From IMG/VR virus record IMGVR_UViG_3300025120_013872, positions 1-37,964 of that record: a stretch of DNA of 37,964 nucleotides. One strand, 5' to 3'. Within the stretch, counting starts at the first letter, position 1, and each line of letters starts with the position of its first letter. Made by a program: the position numbers and the translations under genes. The notes under the pieces were generated by a model. The model was given only the letters and a program-made list of their open reading frames with translations, was not told the DNA's origin and made no database searches. Source of the DNA: a virus. Below are positions 6,030 to 13,734 of the stretch, in pieces.

Positions 6030-7709
6030 ATGTATAAAAAAGCATTTGCAAGACGTATTAAAGGTAATAAACATTTAATACATTTATGGACAGATGAAGG
6101 TTATGAAAAGGTAGAATGGGATAATCAAGCATATATTGAATGCCCTGATCATGAAGCAACTTTTACTGGATTAAATGGAGAATCTCTTAAAAAAACTAAA
6201 TATTGGAATAATGATGATACTAGGATTCACTTTGGTGATATGCCTGCTCATCAAAAGTTTTTAATTGAAAAATATGGTATTAATGATACTCCATCTACAA
6301 CTCATAGAGAATTATTTTTTGATATTGAGTGTGAAATGGGAGATGCTTTAACTCCTGAGTATATTCAAAGTGCTCCTAAAAGAATTACATCAATTGCTTG
6401 GTATGATAAACAATTAGACCAATGGGGTATTGTTATTTTAGATGAAAAGAACCAATTAAAACATACTAAAACAAAAAATAATAAAGAGATTATTCCTTGT
6501 AAAGATGAAACTGAGTTGTTAAGTAAATTTTTAGAAAGATTTAGAGATATTGATCCTGATATTATTGTAGGGTGGAATAGTGATTATTTTGATATTCCTT
6601 ATTTATATTATAGATTATGTAATGTTTTAGGTCAGGATTTTGCTAGATTCTTATCTCCAATAGGTTATGTAAGAGAAACACCTTGGTATAAAGACCAATT
6701 TATTCAAATATGTGGGGTTGAATCTTTAGATTATATGCGTTTACATAAAAAGTATAGTTGGGCAGATGAACCATCAATGAGATTAGATGCAATTGGGGAA
6801 AAATATGTTGGAATGAATAAAATTGAATATAAAGGTAATTTAGATGATTTATTTAATACTGATATTCAGAAATTTATTAAGTATAATTTTGTGGATGTTG
6901 AAATATTAAAATTATTAGATGAAAAATTAGATTATTTAGCTTTAACTAAAAATCTAGCTCATAAGGGAAAACATAATTATAGTGAAGTATATGCTAATAC
7001 AAAAACACAAGATGGAGCTATATCAGCATATTTATTAAGTCAAAATATTATACCACCTTCTAAAGATCGTAACCCACCAGAAAAAAGAAAATATGCAGGT
7101 GGATATTTATTTTGTCCACAAGCTGGATTATATAATTATATGTTTGATGAGGATTTAACTTCACTATATCCTTCAATTATTATGACTATTAATATTGGTA
7201 AAGAAACAATGGTAGCTAGAATTATAGATTCTGATCTTAGAAATAATAGATTAGGTTTAAATGATTTAAGAACAAAAGATCCTAAAGAAGAAATATTAAT
7301 TGAAAATATTAAACGTAAACGTACTAAAGTTACTATTGGTGATTTAATAGGTTTTATTGAAAAGCATAATTGGGCTATATCAGCTAATGGGGTTATGTTT
7401 AAAACAAATCGTGAATCTGTACTATCAACTATTTTAAAAAAATGGTTTGATGAAAGAGTTTTATATAAGGGCAAAATGCAAAAAGCATTTAAATCAGGAA
7501 ACAAAGAATTAGGTGCAGCTATGCATATGAAACAATATACTATGAAAATTCTATTAAATAGTTTGTATGGTGCAACAGCATTAGGTTCGTTTAGATATGG
7601 TAATATAGTGTTATCTGAAGCTATTACATTAAGTGGTCAGCGTATTATCCAAGAAAGTGCTTTATGCGCTAATAGACACATGAATAAAGTAATTAAAGGA
7701 AAAATATGA
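6030..7709 (+). CDS. DNA polymerase B (gp43-like), first part: exonuclease and polymerase motifs A and B
   Basis: A 559-residue N-terminal portion of a B-family replicative polymerase. Proofreading exonuclease motifs are FFDIE (residues 96-100), GWNSDYFD (181-188) and YNFVD (285-289). Polymerase motif A is DLTSLYPS (375-382, catalytic Asp375) and motif B is KILLNSLYG (506-514). Motif C is absent here and lies in the next ORF (YVDTDS). The two ORFs overlap by the 4 bases ATGA at 7706-7709, and the second is in the -1 frame. The combined 868 residues match T4 gp43 (898), so the protein is split rather than decayed. It must pair with the second ORF product to be a polymerase, or be joined by frameshifting. 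Confidence 0.93.
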   Translation: MYKKAFARRIKGNKHLIHLWTDEGYEKVEWDNQAYIECPDHEATFTGLNGESLKKTKYWNNDDTRIHFGDMPAHQKFLIEKYGINDTPSTTHRELFFDIECEMGDALTPEYIQSAPKRITSIAWYDKQLDQWGIVILDEKNQLKHTKTKNNKEIIPCKDETELLSKFLERFRDIDPDIIVGWNSDYFDIPYLYYRLCNVLGQDFARFLSPIGYVRETPWYKDQFIQICGVESLDYMRLHKKYSWADEPSMRLDAIGEKYVGMNKIEYKGNLDDLFNTDIQKFIKYNFVDVEILKLLDEKLDYLALTKNLAHKGKHNYSEVYANTKTQDGAISAYLLSQNIIPPSKDRNPPEKRKYAGGYLFCPQAGLYNYMFDEDLTSLYPSIIMTINIGKETMVARIIDSDLRNNRLGLNDLRTKDPKEEILIENIKRKRTKVTIGDLIGFIEKHNWAISANGVMFKTNRESVLSTILKKWFDERVLYKGKMQKAFKSGNKELGAAMHMKQYTMKILLNSLYGATALGSFRYGNIVLSEAITLSGQRIIQESALCANRHMNKVIKGKI

Positions 7710-8635
7710 AACATTTAGAAGAAACTCCTTGGTGGATTTGTGACCCCGGTGATATAAATTATTGTGCCTACGTTGATACAGATTCTAATTATTTTAATGC
7801 CGAACCATTATTAAGACATTTATACTCTAATTTTGATGAAATGTCCGAAAAAGAAAGAGATAATGCATTAGAAAAAGAAGCACTTAAGTACCAAGATATT
7901 ATAACTGATGATTATGATAGATTAGCTAAAGATTGTTTTAATGTTAATTCTCATAGATTAGAGATGAAAACTGAATGTGTAATCAGATCAGCTTATTTTA
8001 GAGCTACAAGAAGATATGCACAATGGATTACTAAACAAGAAGGTATTGAAAATGAAACTTTAGATGTAAAAGGGTTAGAATTTAAAAAAGCTAATTTCCC
8101 CCCTGTGTTTGGTAAATTTTTTAAAAGTTGTTTAGAACAAGTACTTAAAGGAGTACCTAAACATGAAATAGATTCTCAATTACTAGAATTTAGGAGACAA
8201 ATATTAAGTGGAGAAATACCCTTAGAAAAAATTGGAAATCCTCAAGCAGTTAAAAAATTAAATAAATTTACAGAGCGTAAAGCTCGTGCTGGAGAAATGT
8301 TTTCTACAATAGGTAAGGGTGCACCTGCTGCTGTTAAAGCTTCTATTATCTATAACGATTTATTAAGATTTTGGAAATTAGACAAAAAGTATAATTATAT
8401 TACTCAAGGAGAAAAAATTAAATGGATTTACCTTAAAAATAATCCTTATAGAATTGATGCTATTGCTTTTTTAGACTATGATATACCAGAGCAAATTCGT
8501 ACATTTATTGAGCAATATGCTGATAAACAAAAAGTATTTGAAAGTATACTATTAAACAAGTTAGAAGGATTTTATAATGATTTAGGTTGGTCATTAAGTT
8601 TAAATCCTCATAGAAATAAATTTTTTAATTTTTAA
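7706..8635 (+). CDS. DNA polymerase B (gp43-like), second part: motif C, palm and thumb
   Basis: A 309-residue C-terminal portion of the same polymerase. It opens with MKHLEETPWWICDP and reaches motif C as YVDTDSNYF (residues 22-30, metal ligands Asp24 and Asp26). It then runs through the thumb (LEMKTECVIRSAYFRATRRYAQ) to a C-terminal tail LNPHRNKFFNF. In T4 gp43 the end of the polymerase carries the peptide that binds the sliding clamp. Here the clamp gene begins three bases downstream. The ATGA overlap favours translational coupling. The sequence before motif C reads as a natural continuation of the first ORF, with no insertion or homing endonuclease between them. Confidence 0.92.
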   Translation: MKHLEETPWWICDPGDINYCAYVDTDSNYFNAEPLLRHLYSNFDEMSEKERDNALEKEALKYQDIITDDYDRLAKDCFNVNSHRLEMKTECVIRSAYFRATRRYAQWITKQEGIENETLDVKGLEFKKANFPPVFGKFFKSCLEQVLKGVPKHEIDSQLLEFRRQILSGEIPLEKIGNPQAVKKLNKFTERKARAGEMFSTIGKGAPAAVKASIIYNDLLRFWKLDKKYNYITQGEKIKWIYLKNNPYRIDAIAFLDYDIPEQIRTFIEQYADKQKVFESILLNKLEGFYNDLGWSLSLNPHRNKFFNF

Positions 8636-8637
8636 TT

Positions 8638-9384
8638 ATGATAAATAAATCAAAGTTACAATCAATAATATCTAAATATTATTTAAATGGATTAGTCCAA
8701 TCAGTAAGATGGTTAACTGAAGAAGGTAAATTAAGTATTAGTTTTGTATCTGAAAATAAAGATATATGTGGAGACTTAATATGTAATTCTTCACCTGTTG
8801 AAGATAGTGAAATAGCAATATTTGACACGGCACAATTAAATAAATTAGTATCAGTTACTAATGGTGAATTATTACTTACCTTAGAAAAGGAACATAAAGT
8901 ATTTTCAAAGTTATATATACAAGATAATTCATTTAATGTAGCATATTCTTTAGCAGACTCATTATTAGTTCCTAAAAGAGGAACAATTAATTTTCCAACA
9001 AAATATGATGTTATAATAGAACTAACTCCTGAAATCGTAAGTAATTTTATCAAAGCTAAAAGTGCATTAAGTGATATAAATGACGTAATGATTAGTACTG
9101 AAGAAGATCCTGATAGAGGAACTATAGTACAATTTGCATTTGGAGATTTAAATAATTTTTCTAATAAAATTAAATATATTGTAGATGAAAATATAACAAT
9201 AAATAAAGAACTAAAATTACCTTTTAATTCAGATTCATTTAAAAATATATTAGCATCAAACAAAGATTTAGAAAGTGGTAAACTTTCATTAACGGAAGAA
9301 GGATTTATGAAATTAGAATTTCAATCAGAAGACATAAAGACTTTATACTATATGGTAAGAAAAGAAGATGCCACATATGTATAA
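8638..9384 (+). CDS. Sliding clamp (gp45-like DNA polymerase processivity factor)
   Basis: A 248-residue protein resembling the T4 gp45 clamp (228 residues). The strongest match is the C-terminal half LPFNSDSFKNILASNKD (residues 194-210), a region well conserved in T4-type clamps. It is followed by LSLTEEGFMKLEF and LYYMVRK. Acidic character and position immediately after DNA polymerase support the call. In T4-like phages this trimeric ring is loaded by gp44/62, both encoded further on here (12548-13471 and 13715-14149), and it also activates late transcription there. A late-transcription role is unproven in this phage. Confidence 0.8.
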   Translation: MINKSKLQSIISKYYLNGLVQSVRWLTEEGKLSISFVSENKDICGDLICNSSPVEDSEIAIFDTAQLNKLVSVTNGELLLTLEKEHKVFSKLYIQDNSFNVAYSLADSLLVPKRGTINFPTKYDVIIELTPEIVSNFIKAKSALSDINDVMISTEEDPDRGTIVQFAFGDLNNFSNKIKYIVDENITINKELKLPFNSDSFKNILASNKDLESGKLSLTEEGFMKLEFQSEDIKTLYYMVRKEDATYV

Positions 9385-9391
9385 TAAATTG

Positions 9392-9403
9392 ACCTAAGGG
9401 CGC
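9392..9403 (+). repeat. Left arm of inverted repeat flanking hsp20
   Basis: ACCTAAGGGCGC, 58 bases before the hsp20 start. It pairs with GCGCCCTTTAGGT at 9890-9902 as a reverse complement with one extra A in the right arm (12 of 13). GC-rich words like this are scarce in this genome. Confidence 0.7.
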
Positions 9404-9460
9404 AAGTTTTAAATTATTTATTAACCGCTGATCTTAATGACAGCATAAAAACAAAATGAT

Positions 9461-9883
9461 ATGAGTACACATTTTTTAGAGAGATCACACCATCCGTTTG
9501 ATCTATTATTTCGAAACCTGTTTGAAACAGGAACCCAATTTACACCGGCTACTGAAGCCAAACAACAATACCCAATTAATATTTTTGAAGATGATATAGG
9601 TTTAACTTTTGAGTTAGCTTGCACGGGCATTCCTAAAGATGCTATTGAAGTTAAATTAGAAGGAGATCTAATCAGTTTTAATTATGATAAGGAGAAAACA
9701 CCAGAATCTCCTACCCGAAGTTATATTCATAGAGGAATAGCAAAACGTTCCTTTAATTTAGGATATAAAGTAGGGACTAAGTTTGACCTTAAAAAGGCAA
9801 CAGCTAATTTCTTTGATGGTTTACTAATTGTGACAATCCCATTTGCTAAAGAAGCTATGCCTAAAGTTTTAAAAATTAACTAA
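9461..9883 (+). CDS. Small heat-shock protein (Hsp20/alpha-crystallin)
   Basis: A 140-residue Hsp20-family chaperone, an ATP-independent holdase for unfolding proteins. The alpha-crystallin domain spans about residues 43-130: IFEDDIGLTFELACTGI, VKLEGDLISF, RSFNLGYKVG and ATANFFDGLLIVTIP. The C-terminal VLKIN supplies the I/V-x-I motif used in oligomer assembly. The N-terminal segment MSTHFLERSHHPFDLLF is typical. The gene has its own 76-base leader with no ORF and is framed by a 12-13 base inverted repeat, unlike the tightly packed neighbours. GroES and GroEL follow after one gene, making a phage chaperone block. Hsp20 genes are known in T4-type cyanophages, where they often lie near structural genes. 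Confidence 0.92.
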   Translation: MSTHFLERSHHPFDLLFRNLFETGTQFTPATEAKQQYPINIFEDDIGLTFELACTGIPKDAIEVKLEGDLISFNYDKEKTPESPTRSYIHRGIAKRSFNLGYKVGTKFDLKKATANFFDGLLIVTIPFAKEAMPKVLKIN

Positions 9884-9889
9884 CTAAAA

Positions 9890-9902
9890 GCGCCCTTTAG
9901 GT
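9890..9902 (+). repeat. Right arm of inverted repeat flanking hsp20
   Basis: GCGCCCTTTAGGT, starting 6 bases after the hsp20 stop, complementary to 9392-9403. It can also form a small local hairpin (CTAAA at 9884-9888 with TTTAG at 9896-9900). Its last base is the first base of the promoter at 9902. Confidence 0.7.
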
Positions 9903-9930
9903 TGGTTTATTAAAAACTTTTTCGTATATT
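9902..9930 (+). promoter_or_regulatory. Bacteroidota-type promoter upstream of the groES-groEL operon
   Basis: TTG at 9902-9904, 20 bases, then TATATT at 9925-9930 within TTTTCGTATATT, followed by ACATCAT. Same geometry as the sites at 4772 and 12513. It lies 27 bases before the 98-codon gene that leads into groES and groEL. Confidence 0.65.
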
Positions 9931-9957
9931 ACATCATAATTAAAAAATTAAAGTTAT

Positions 9958-10254
9958 ATGACTATTATTAGAGATCCTTTGTTAGAGCCTTATTTTATAG
10001 GTAAAGATGCATATTGCTATACAGCATATGAAGTAATAACACCACAAAAAAAATACTTAGAAAAAGGTAGTTTAGGTAAAGACTATGAAAAACCTATAGG
10101 TCATTACGGTGATTTTGGTAATGCTTTAGAAGCTATTATGAAACATCAATTAAACGAAAAAAATGGAGAGTATTCATCCATCCAAGAATATTTGGATAAA
10201 TGGAATAAAATTAAATCAAATTTAAACAACATTAAAGAAAAAATTGGAATATGA
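9958..10254 (+). CDS. Hypothetical protein leading the groES operon
   Basis: A 98-residue protein of unknown function. The N-terminal half, MTIIRDPLLEPYFIGKDAYC, resembles short phage proteins I have seen without an assigned role; that is memory, not a search. The middle is rich in Tyr, Gly and Lys (KGSLGKDYEKPIGHYGDFG), and the last 40 residues look helical and charged. There is no signal peptide or membrane segment. It is the first gene after a strong promoter-like site and its stop overlaps the groES start (ATGA), so it is co-translated with the chaperonins. Confidence 0.75.
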   Translation: MTIIRDPLLEPYFIGKDAYCYTAYEVITPQKKYLEKGSLGKDYEKPIGHYGDFGNALEAIMKHQLNEKNGEYSSIQEYLDKWNKIKSNLNNIKEKIGI

Positions 10255-10592
10255 ATTTAGAAGCATTATTTAACGCAGTTATAGTAAAACCTCTTGAAGC
10301 CGAAGAAACTAAATATGGTTCAATTGTAGTTCCCGATATGGGGAAAGACAAAAATGAACATGGAGAAGTAATTGCAGTAGGCCCAGGACAAAACACAATA
10401 TCAGGAACTTTTATCAAAACCATAAGTAAAGTTGGAGATATTGTAATTTTACCCACTCAAGGGTTTACAAAATTAGAACATAATGGGGAAGATTATTTAG
10501 TTGGCCCTGAAAATCAAATTTTAGCTAGAGTAAAAAAAGAAGTAGTTATAGAAAAATTATTAAAAGAAACTGAACCATTAAAAGAAAATTAA
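10251..10592 (+). CDS. groES: Co-chaperonin GroES
   Basis: A 113-residue GroES-type cap. The N-terminal strand FNAVIVKPLEAEETKYGSIVVPD (residues 7-29) matches the 'D-R-V-x-V-K' start of the family. The mobile loop follows, then GEVIAVGPGQ (38-47) and VGDIVILPTQGFTKLEHNGEDYLVGPENQILARV (61-94) match the beta-barrel. It is somewhat longer than E. coli GroES (97) because of a charged tail (KKEVVIEKLLKETEPLKEN). It would close the chamber of the GroEL encoded two bases downstream. T4 uses its own gp31 cap with host GroEL to fold the capsid protein; here the phage carries both partners. Confidence 0.9.
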   Translation: MNLEALFNAVIVKPLEAEETKYGSIVVPDMGKDKNEHGEVIAVGPGQNTISGTFIKTISKVGDIVILPTQGFTKLEHNGEDYLVGPENQILARVKKEVVIEKLLKETEPLKEN

Positions 10593-10593
10593 A

Positions 10594-12234
10594 ATGAGTA
10601 AAATTATAGAATTTGGCCCTGAGGGTAGGAATAAATTAGTAAAAGGAATTGATATATTAGCTAATGCTGTAGTATCTACATTAGGTCCTAATGGAAGAAA
10701 TGTAGTAATTGAAAGACCTAATCAATCTCCTATATCTACAAAAGATGGAGTTACAGTAGCAAAACATATAAATGTAAGTGATCCTGTAGAAAATTTAGGT
10801 GTAAATTTAGTTAGAGAAGCATCAGTAAAAACAGCAGATAAAGCTGGTGATGGTACTACAACATCAACCTTATTAGCTAGAGAAATGATAAAAGATGGTT
10901 TGCAATATTTAGCCAATGGAGCTAATGCAGTTGAAATTAAAAGGGGAATTGATACGGCTGTAAAAGAAGTTATTAATAATTTAAAAGAAAACATATCAGA
11001 AGATATTTCTGATGAAAATCAATTAGAACAAATTGCAACTATTTCAGCAAATAATGATCCTGAAGTTGGGAAATTAATTGCTACAGCTATGGATAAAGTT
11101 GGTGTTGAAGGAGTAGTACACATTGAAGAATCTAAAACTGGAGATACTTACTTAGAAACAGTTGAAGGAATGCAGTTTGATAGAGGGTACTTATCTCATT
11201 ATTTTGTTACTAATAATAGTACAATGACTTGTACTTTAGAAGATCCTTACATTTTAGTATTAAATCAAAAATTATCATCTGTAAAAGATTTATTACCTAT
11301 GTTAGAAGCAGTTTCTAATACTAACAAATCTCTACTAATTATAGCTGAAGATGTTGATAGTGAAGCTTTAGCAACACTTATTGTAAATAAAGCTAGAGGT
11401 ACTATTAAGGTAGCTGCAGTTAAGGCACCTGATTTTGGTGATAGAAGAAAATTAATTTTAGAAGATATAGCTTCAGTAACAGGAGGTCAAGTATTTGATA
11501 AAGATAAAGGAATGAAACTTGATAAATTTTCTTGGGAATGGTTTGGTGAAGCACGTACTGTAACAATTTCAAAAGAAAAAACAACTATTATTGATGGTAA
11601 AGGAGATGAAAAATCTGTTAAAGAAAGATTAGAAGAACTTACTACTCAAATTGATAAAGCACAATCTAACTTTGAAACTGAAAAATTACAAGAAAGATTA
11701 GCTAAAATGGCAGGAGGAGTTTCTATTATTCATGTTGGAGGTTATACTGAAACTGAAATGAATGAAAAGAAGGATAGAGTAGATGATGCTTTACACGCTA
11801 CTAAAGCAGCTATTGAAGAAGGAATAGTCCCTGGTGGGGGTGCTGCTTTATTATATGCAAGAGAAGCAATTCCTATTTCATCTAAATGTAATAAATGTAT
11901 AGGAGCTGATATTGTATATAAATCTTGTGGTAAACCATTTGAACAAATATTAATTAATGCGGGTAAAGATTCAGTCGAAGCTCAAATGATAGGTCGTTCT
12001 TTAATAGGAAAGAAAAATAATACTTGGAAGGGGTATAATATTAAATCCGGATTAGTTACTAATATGAAGAAAGATGGTATTATTGATCCAACTAAAGTAA
12101 CTAGAGCAGCACTTGAAAATGCAGCTGCAGTAGCAGGAACTGTACTTCTTACAGAGTGTATAGTTGTAGATGAACCTAAAGAAGATAATTCACAACCTCA
12201 AATGGATCCATCAATGATGGGAATGGGAATGTAA
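10594..12234 (+). CDS. groEL: Chaperonin GroEL
   Basis: A 546-residue GroEL, essentially full length. Nucleotide-site motifs are LGPNGRNVVIE (residues 30-40), TKDGVTVAK (49-57) and GDGTTTSTLLARE (87-99). The C-terminal half has GGVSIIHVGGYTETEM, VEEG-type IEEGIVPGGGAAL, and DPTKVTRAALENAA. The tail ends MDPSMMGMGM, like the Gly-Met tails of bacterial GroEL. One deviation is a Cys cluster in the equatorial domain (Cys432, Cys435 and Cys445) where E. coli GroEL has a different loop. Full-length GroEL with GroES is uncommon in phages and suggests a demanding folding client, perhaps the capsid protein. Codon use is as AT-rich as the neighbours, so acquisition is not recent. Confidence 0.96.
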   Translation: MSKIIEFGPEGRNKLVKGIDILANAVVSTLGPNGRNVVIERPNQSPISTKDGVTVAKHINVSDPVENLGVNLVREASVKTADKAGDGTTTSTLLAREMIKDGLQYLANGANAVEIKRGIDTAVKEVINNLKENISEDISDENQLEQIATISANNDPEVGKLIATAMDKVGVEGVVHIEESKTGDTYLETVEGMQFDRGYLSHYFVTNNSTMTCTLEDPYILVLNQKLSSVKDLLPMLEAVSNTNKSLLIIAEDVDSEALATLIVNKARGTIKVAAVKAPDFGDRRKLILEDIASVTGGQVFDKDKGMKLDKFSWEWFGEARTVTISKEKTTIIDGKGDEKSVKERLEELTTQIDKAQSNFETEKLQERLAKMAGGVSIIHVGGYTETEMNEKKDRVDDALHATKAAIEEGIVPGGGAALLYAREAIPISSKCNKCIGADIVYKSCGKPFEQILINAGKDSVEAQMIGRSLIGKKNNTWKGYNIKSGLVTNMKKDGIIDPTKVTRAALENAAAVAGTVLLTECIVVDEPKEDNSQPQMDPSMMGMGM

Positions 12235-12235
12235 T

Positions 12236-12508
12236 ATGGAAATAAAAGAAACTGAACACAATAAGCTTATTGCTACTAGAGTACCACCTGGAGACAAGTG
12301 GACTTTAGTAGATGATAAGAAAAAAATAGTGCATGAATCTTTAACTGATACTTTAGAAGCCCATTTTAAGGCATCAGGTAATCCTTGTGAATTTAGATTA
12401 TCCCCTTTAGATAGTAAATTATATACTATTGAAACACATCAATATGAAATACCTGAAGAAGAACCAAAGGAATTTAGTATGTATGGAGAATTTAAACAAG
12501 GCGCATAA
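12236..12508 (+). CDS. Hypothetical protein after groEL
   Basis: A 90-residue protein of unknown function, starting one base after the groEL stop. It contains a compact, alternating pattern (WTLVDDKKKIVHES, then CEFRLSPLDSKLYTIETHQYE) suggestive of a small beta-rich fold, and an acidic segment EIPEEEPKEF near the C-terminus. There is no signal peptide or membrane segment. It is the last gene before the next promoter, so it belongs with the groES-groEL transcription unit. A link to chaperonin function is guilt by position only. Confidence 0.72.
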   Translation: MEIKETEHNKLIATRVPPGDKWTLVDDKKKIVHESLTDTLEAHFKASGNPCEFRLSPLDSKLYTIETHQYEIPEEEPKEFSMYGEFKQGA

Positions 12509-12512
12509 TAAC

Positions 12513-12541
12513 TTGTTTACCCAAAATAACTTTCGTATATT
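12513..12541 (+). promoter_or_regulatory. Bacteroidota-type promoter upstream of the clamp-loader genes
   Basis: TTG at 12513-12515, 20 bases, TATATT at 12536-12541 within TTTCGTATATT. It is the third site with identical spacing. The gp44-like ATG starts only 6 bases after TATATT, which places the expected transcription start at or next to the start codon. Confidence 0.65.
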
Positions 12542-12547
12542 TACATC

Positions 12548-13471
12548 ATGAAAAATCATAGCCTACTAGTTGAAAAGTATAGACCTACTAATATAGATAA
12601 TTATGTAGGTAATAAAAGTATTAAAGATACTATTAAAAGTTATATATCAAAAAATGATATTCAAAATTTACTGTTTTATGGTCCTGCAGGTACAGGTAAA
12701 ACAACATTAGCTAAATTAATAGCTAAAAATATTGATTGTGATTTACTATATATTAATGCCTCAGATGAAAGGGGTATTGAAACTATTAGAGATAAAGTAT
12801 CGGGTTTTGCTAGTACTATGTCTTTTAGGTCTTTAAAAATAGTCATTTTAGATGAGGCAGATTTTTTAACAATAATGGCTCAAGCATCTTTAAGAAATGT
12901 AATTGAAACCTTTTCACGTTCAACTAGATTTATATTAACTTGTAATTATGTAGAACGTATAATTGATCCTTTACAATCTAGATGTCAAACTTTAAAAATA
13001 ATTCCACCTAGTAAATTAGATATTGTTAAACATTTAAAGGATATTACTGATAGAGAAGATATTAAAGTACACGTAAATGATTTAGCAATTGTAGTTAACA
13101 ACAATTACCCTGATGTCCGTAAAATGCTTAATACTATACAAGTATCTACGGTAGATAACATATTAAAACTTGATAATGATGTATTAGTAGAAAGTAATTA
13201 TCAAAATAAAATATTAGAAGAATTAAAAGTAAAAAAACCTAATTGGAGAACAATTAGACAAATAGTAGCAGATTCTAATGTAAAGGATTTTGAAGGGTTA
13301 TATAGATTTTTATATGATAATTCATCTGAATATGCATCAGGAAAAGAAGGTATGATTGCCTTTTATGTGAATGAATATTCATATCAATCAAACTTTAGAA
13401 TAGACAAAGAAGTAAATTGTATGGCTTTAATGTCTAAAATTATTGAAACAATTAAACCAAATATTATTTAA
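12548..13471 (+). CDS. Clamp loader large subunit (gp44-like AAA+ ATPase)
   Basis: A 307-residue AAA+ ATPase of the replication factor C / T4 gp44 type. It has KYRPTNIDNYVG (residues 10-21), the Walker A motif GPAGTGKTT (45-53), Walker B IVILDEADFL (98-107), sensor 1 FILTCNY (128-134), and the SRC arginine-finger motif QSRCQTLK (143-150). With the gp62-like subunit it would open the gp45 ring and place it on primed DNA using ATP. Length is close to T4 gp44 (319). The gene directly follows a promoter and may be read from a transcript with almost no leader. It is separated from the polymerase and clamp by the chaperone block. Confidence 0.93.
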   Translation: MKNHSLLVEKYRPTNIDNYVGNKSIKDTIKSYISKNDIQNLLFYGPAGTGKTTLAKLIAKNIDCDLLYINASDERGIETIRDKVSGFASTMSFRSLKIVILDEADFLTIMAQASLRNVIETFSRSTRFILTCNYVERIIDPLQSRCQTLKIIPPSKLDIVKHLKDITDREDIKVHVNDLAIVVNNNYPDVRKMLNTIQVSTVDNILKLDNDVLVESNYQNKILEELKVKKPNWRTIRQIVADSNVKDFEGLYRFLYDNSSEYASGKEGMIAFYVNEYSYQSNFRIDKEVNCMALMSKIIETIKPNII

Positions 13472-13482
13472 AATTATTAATT

Positions 13483-13734
13483 ATGCAAAATAACGGAATG
13501 CAACAACCAAACATTGATTTAAAAAATACAACATCTATTGAAACAGAAAGTGGTAAAAAAATATGGCAACAAGGAGCTTTATTACGTAAAGTATCTAAGT
13601 TTGTAACAGGAACAGATTCAGATGCTGTCATGCCTATACCTGTATTTTATGATCCAGAAACAAATAAAATTTTAGAAGATTCAATGCCTAAAGAATTAAG
13701 AGAGGAATATAAAGATGTCCTTGTTAAAGCCTAA
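13483..13734 (+). CDS. Hypothetical protein between clamp-loader genes
   Basis: An 83-residue protein of unknown function. The N-terminus is low-complexity (MQNNGMQQPNIDL). Then comes a more ordered part, GKKIWQQGALLRKVSKFVTG, and VMPIPVFYDPETNKILEDSMPKEL, which has the look of a short beta hairpin plus helix. It ends within the start of the gp62-like gene (20-base overlap), so it is translated with the clamp loader. T4 has no counterpart here that I can name. Confidence 0.7.
   Translation: MQNNGMQQPNIDLKNTTSIETESGKKIWQQGALLRKVSKFVTGTDSDAVMPIPVFYDPETNKILEDSMPKELREEYKDVLVKA

Noticed and set aside
9884-9900. Hairpin after hsp20 as a rho-independent terminator
   Set aside because: The stem is only five base pairs and no T-run follows; the promoter starts there instead.
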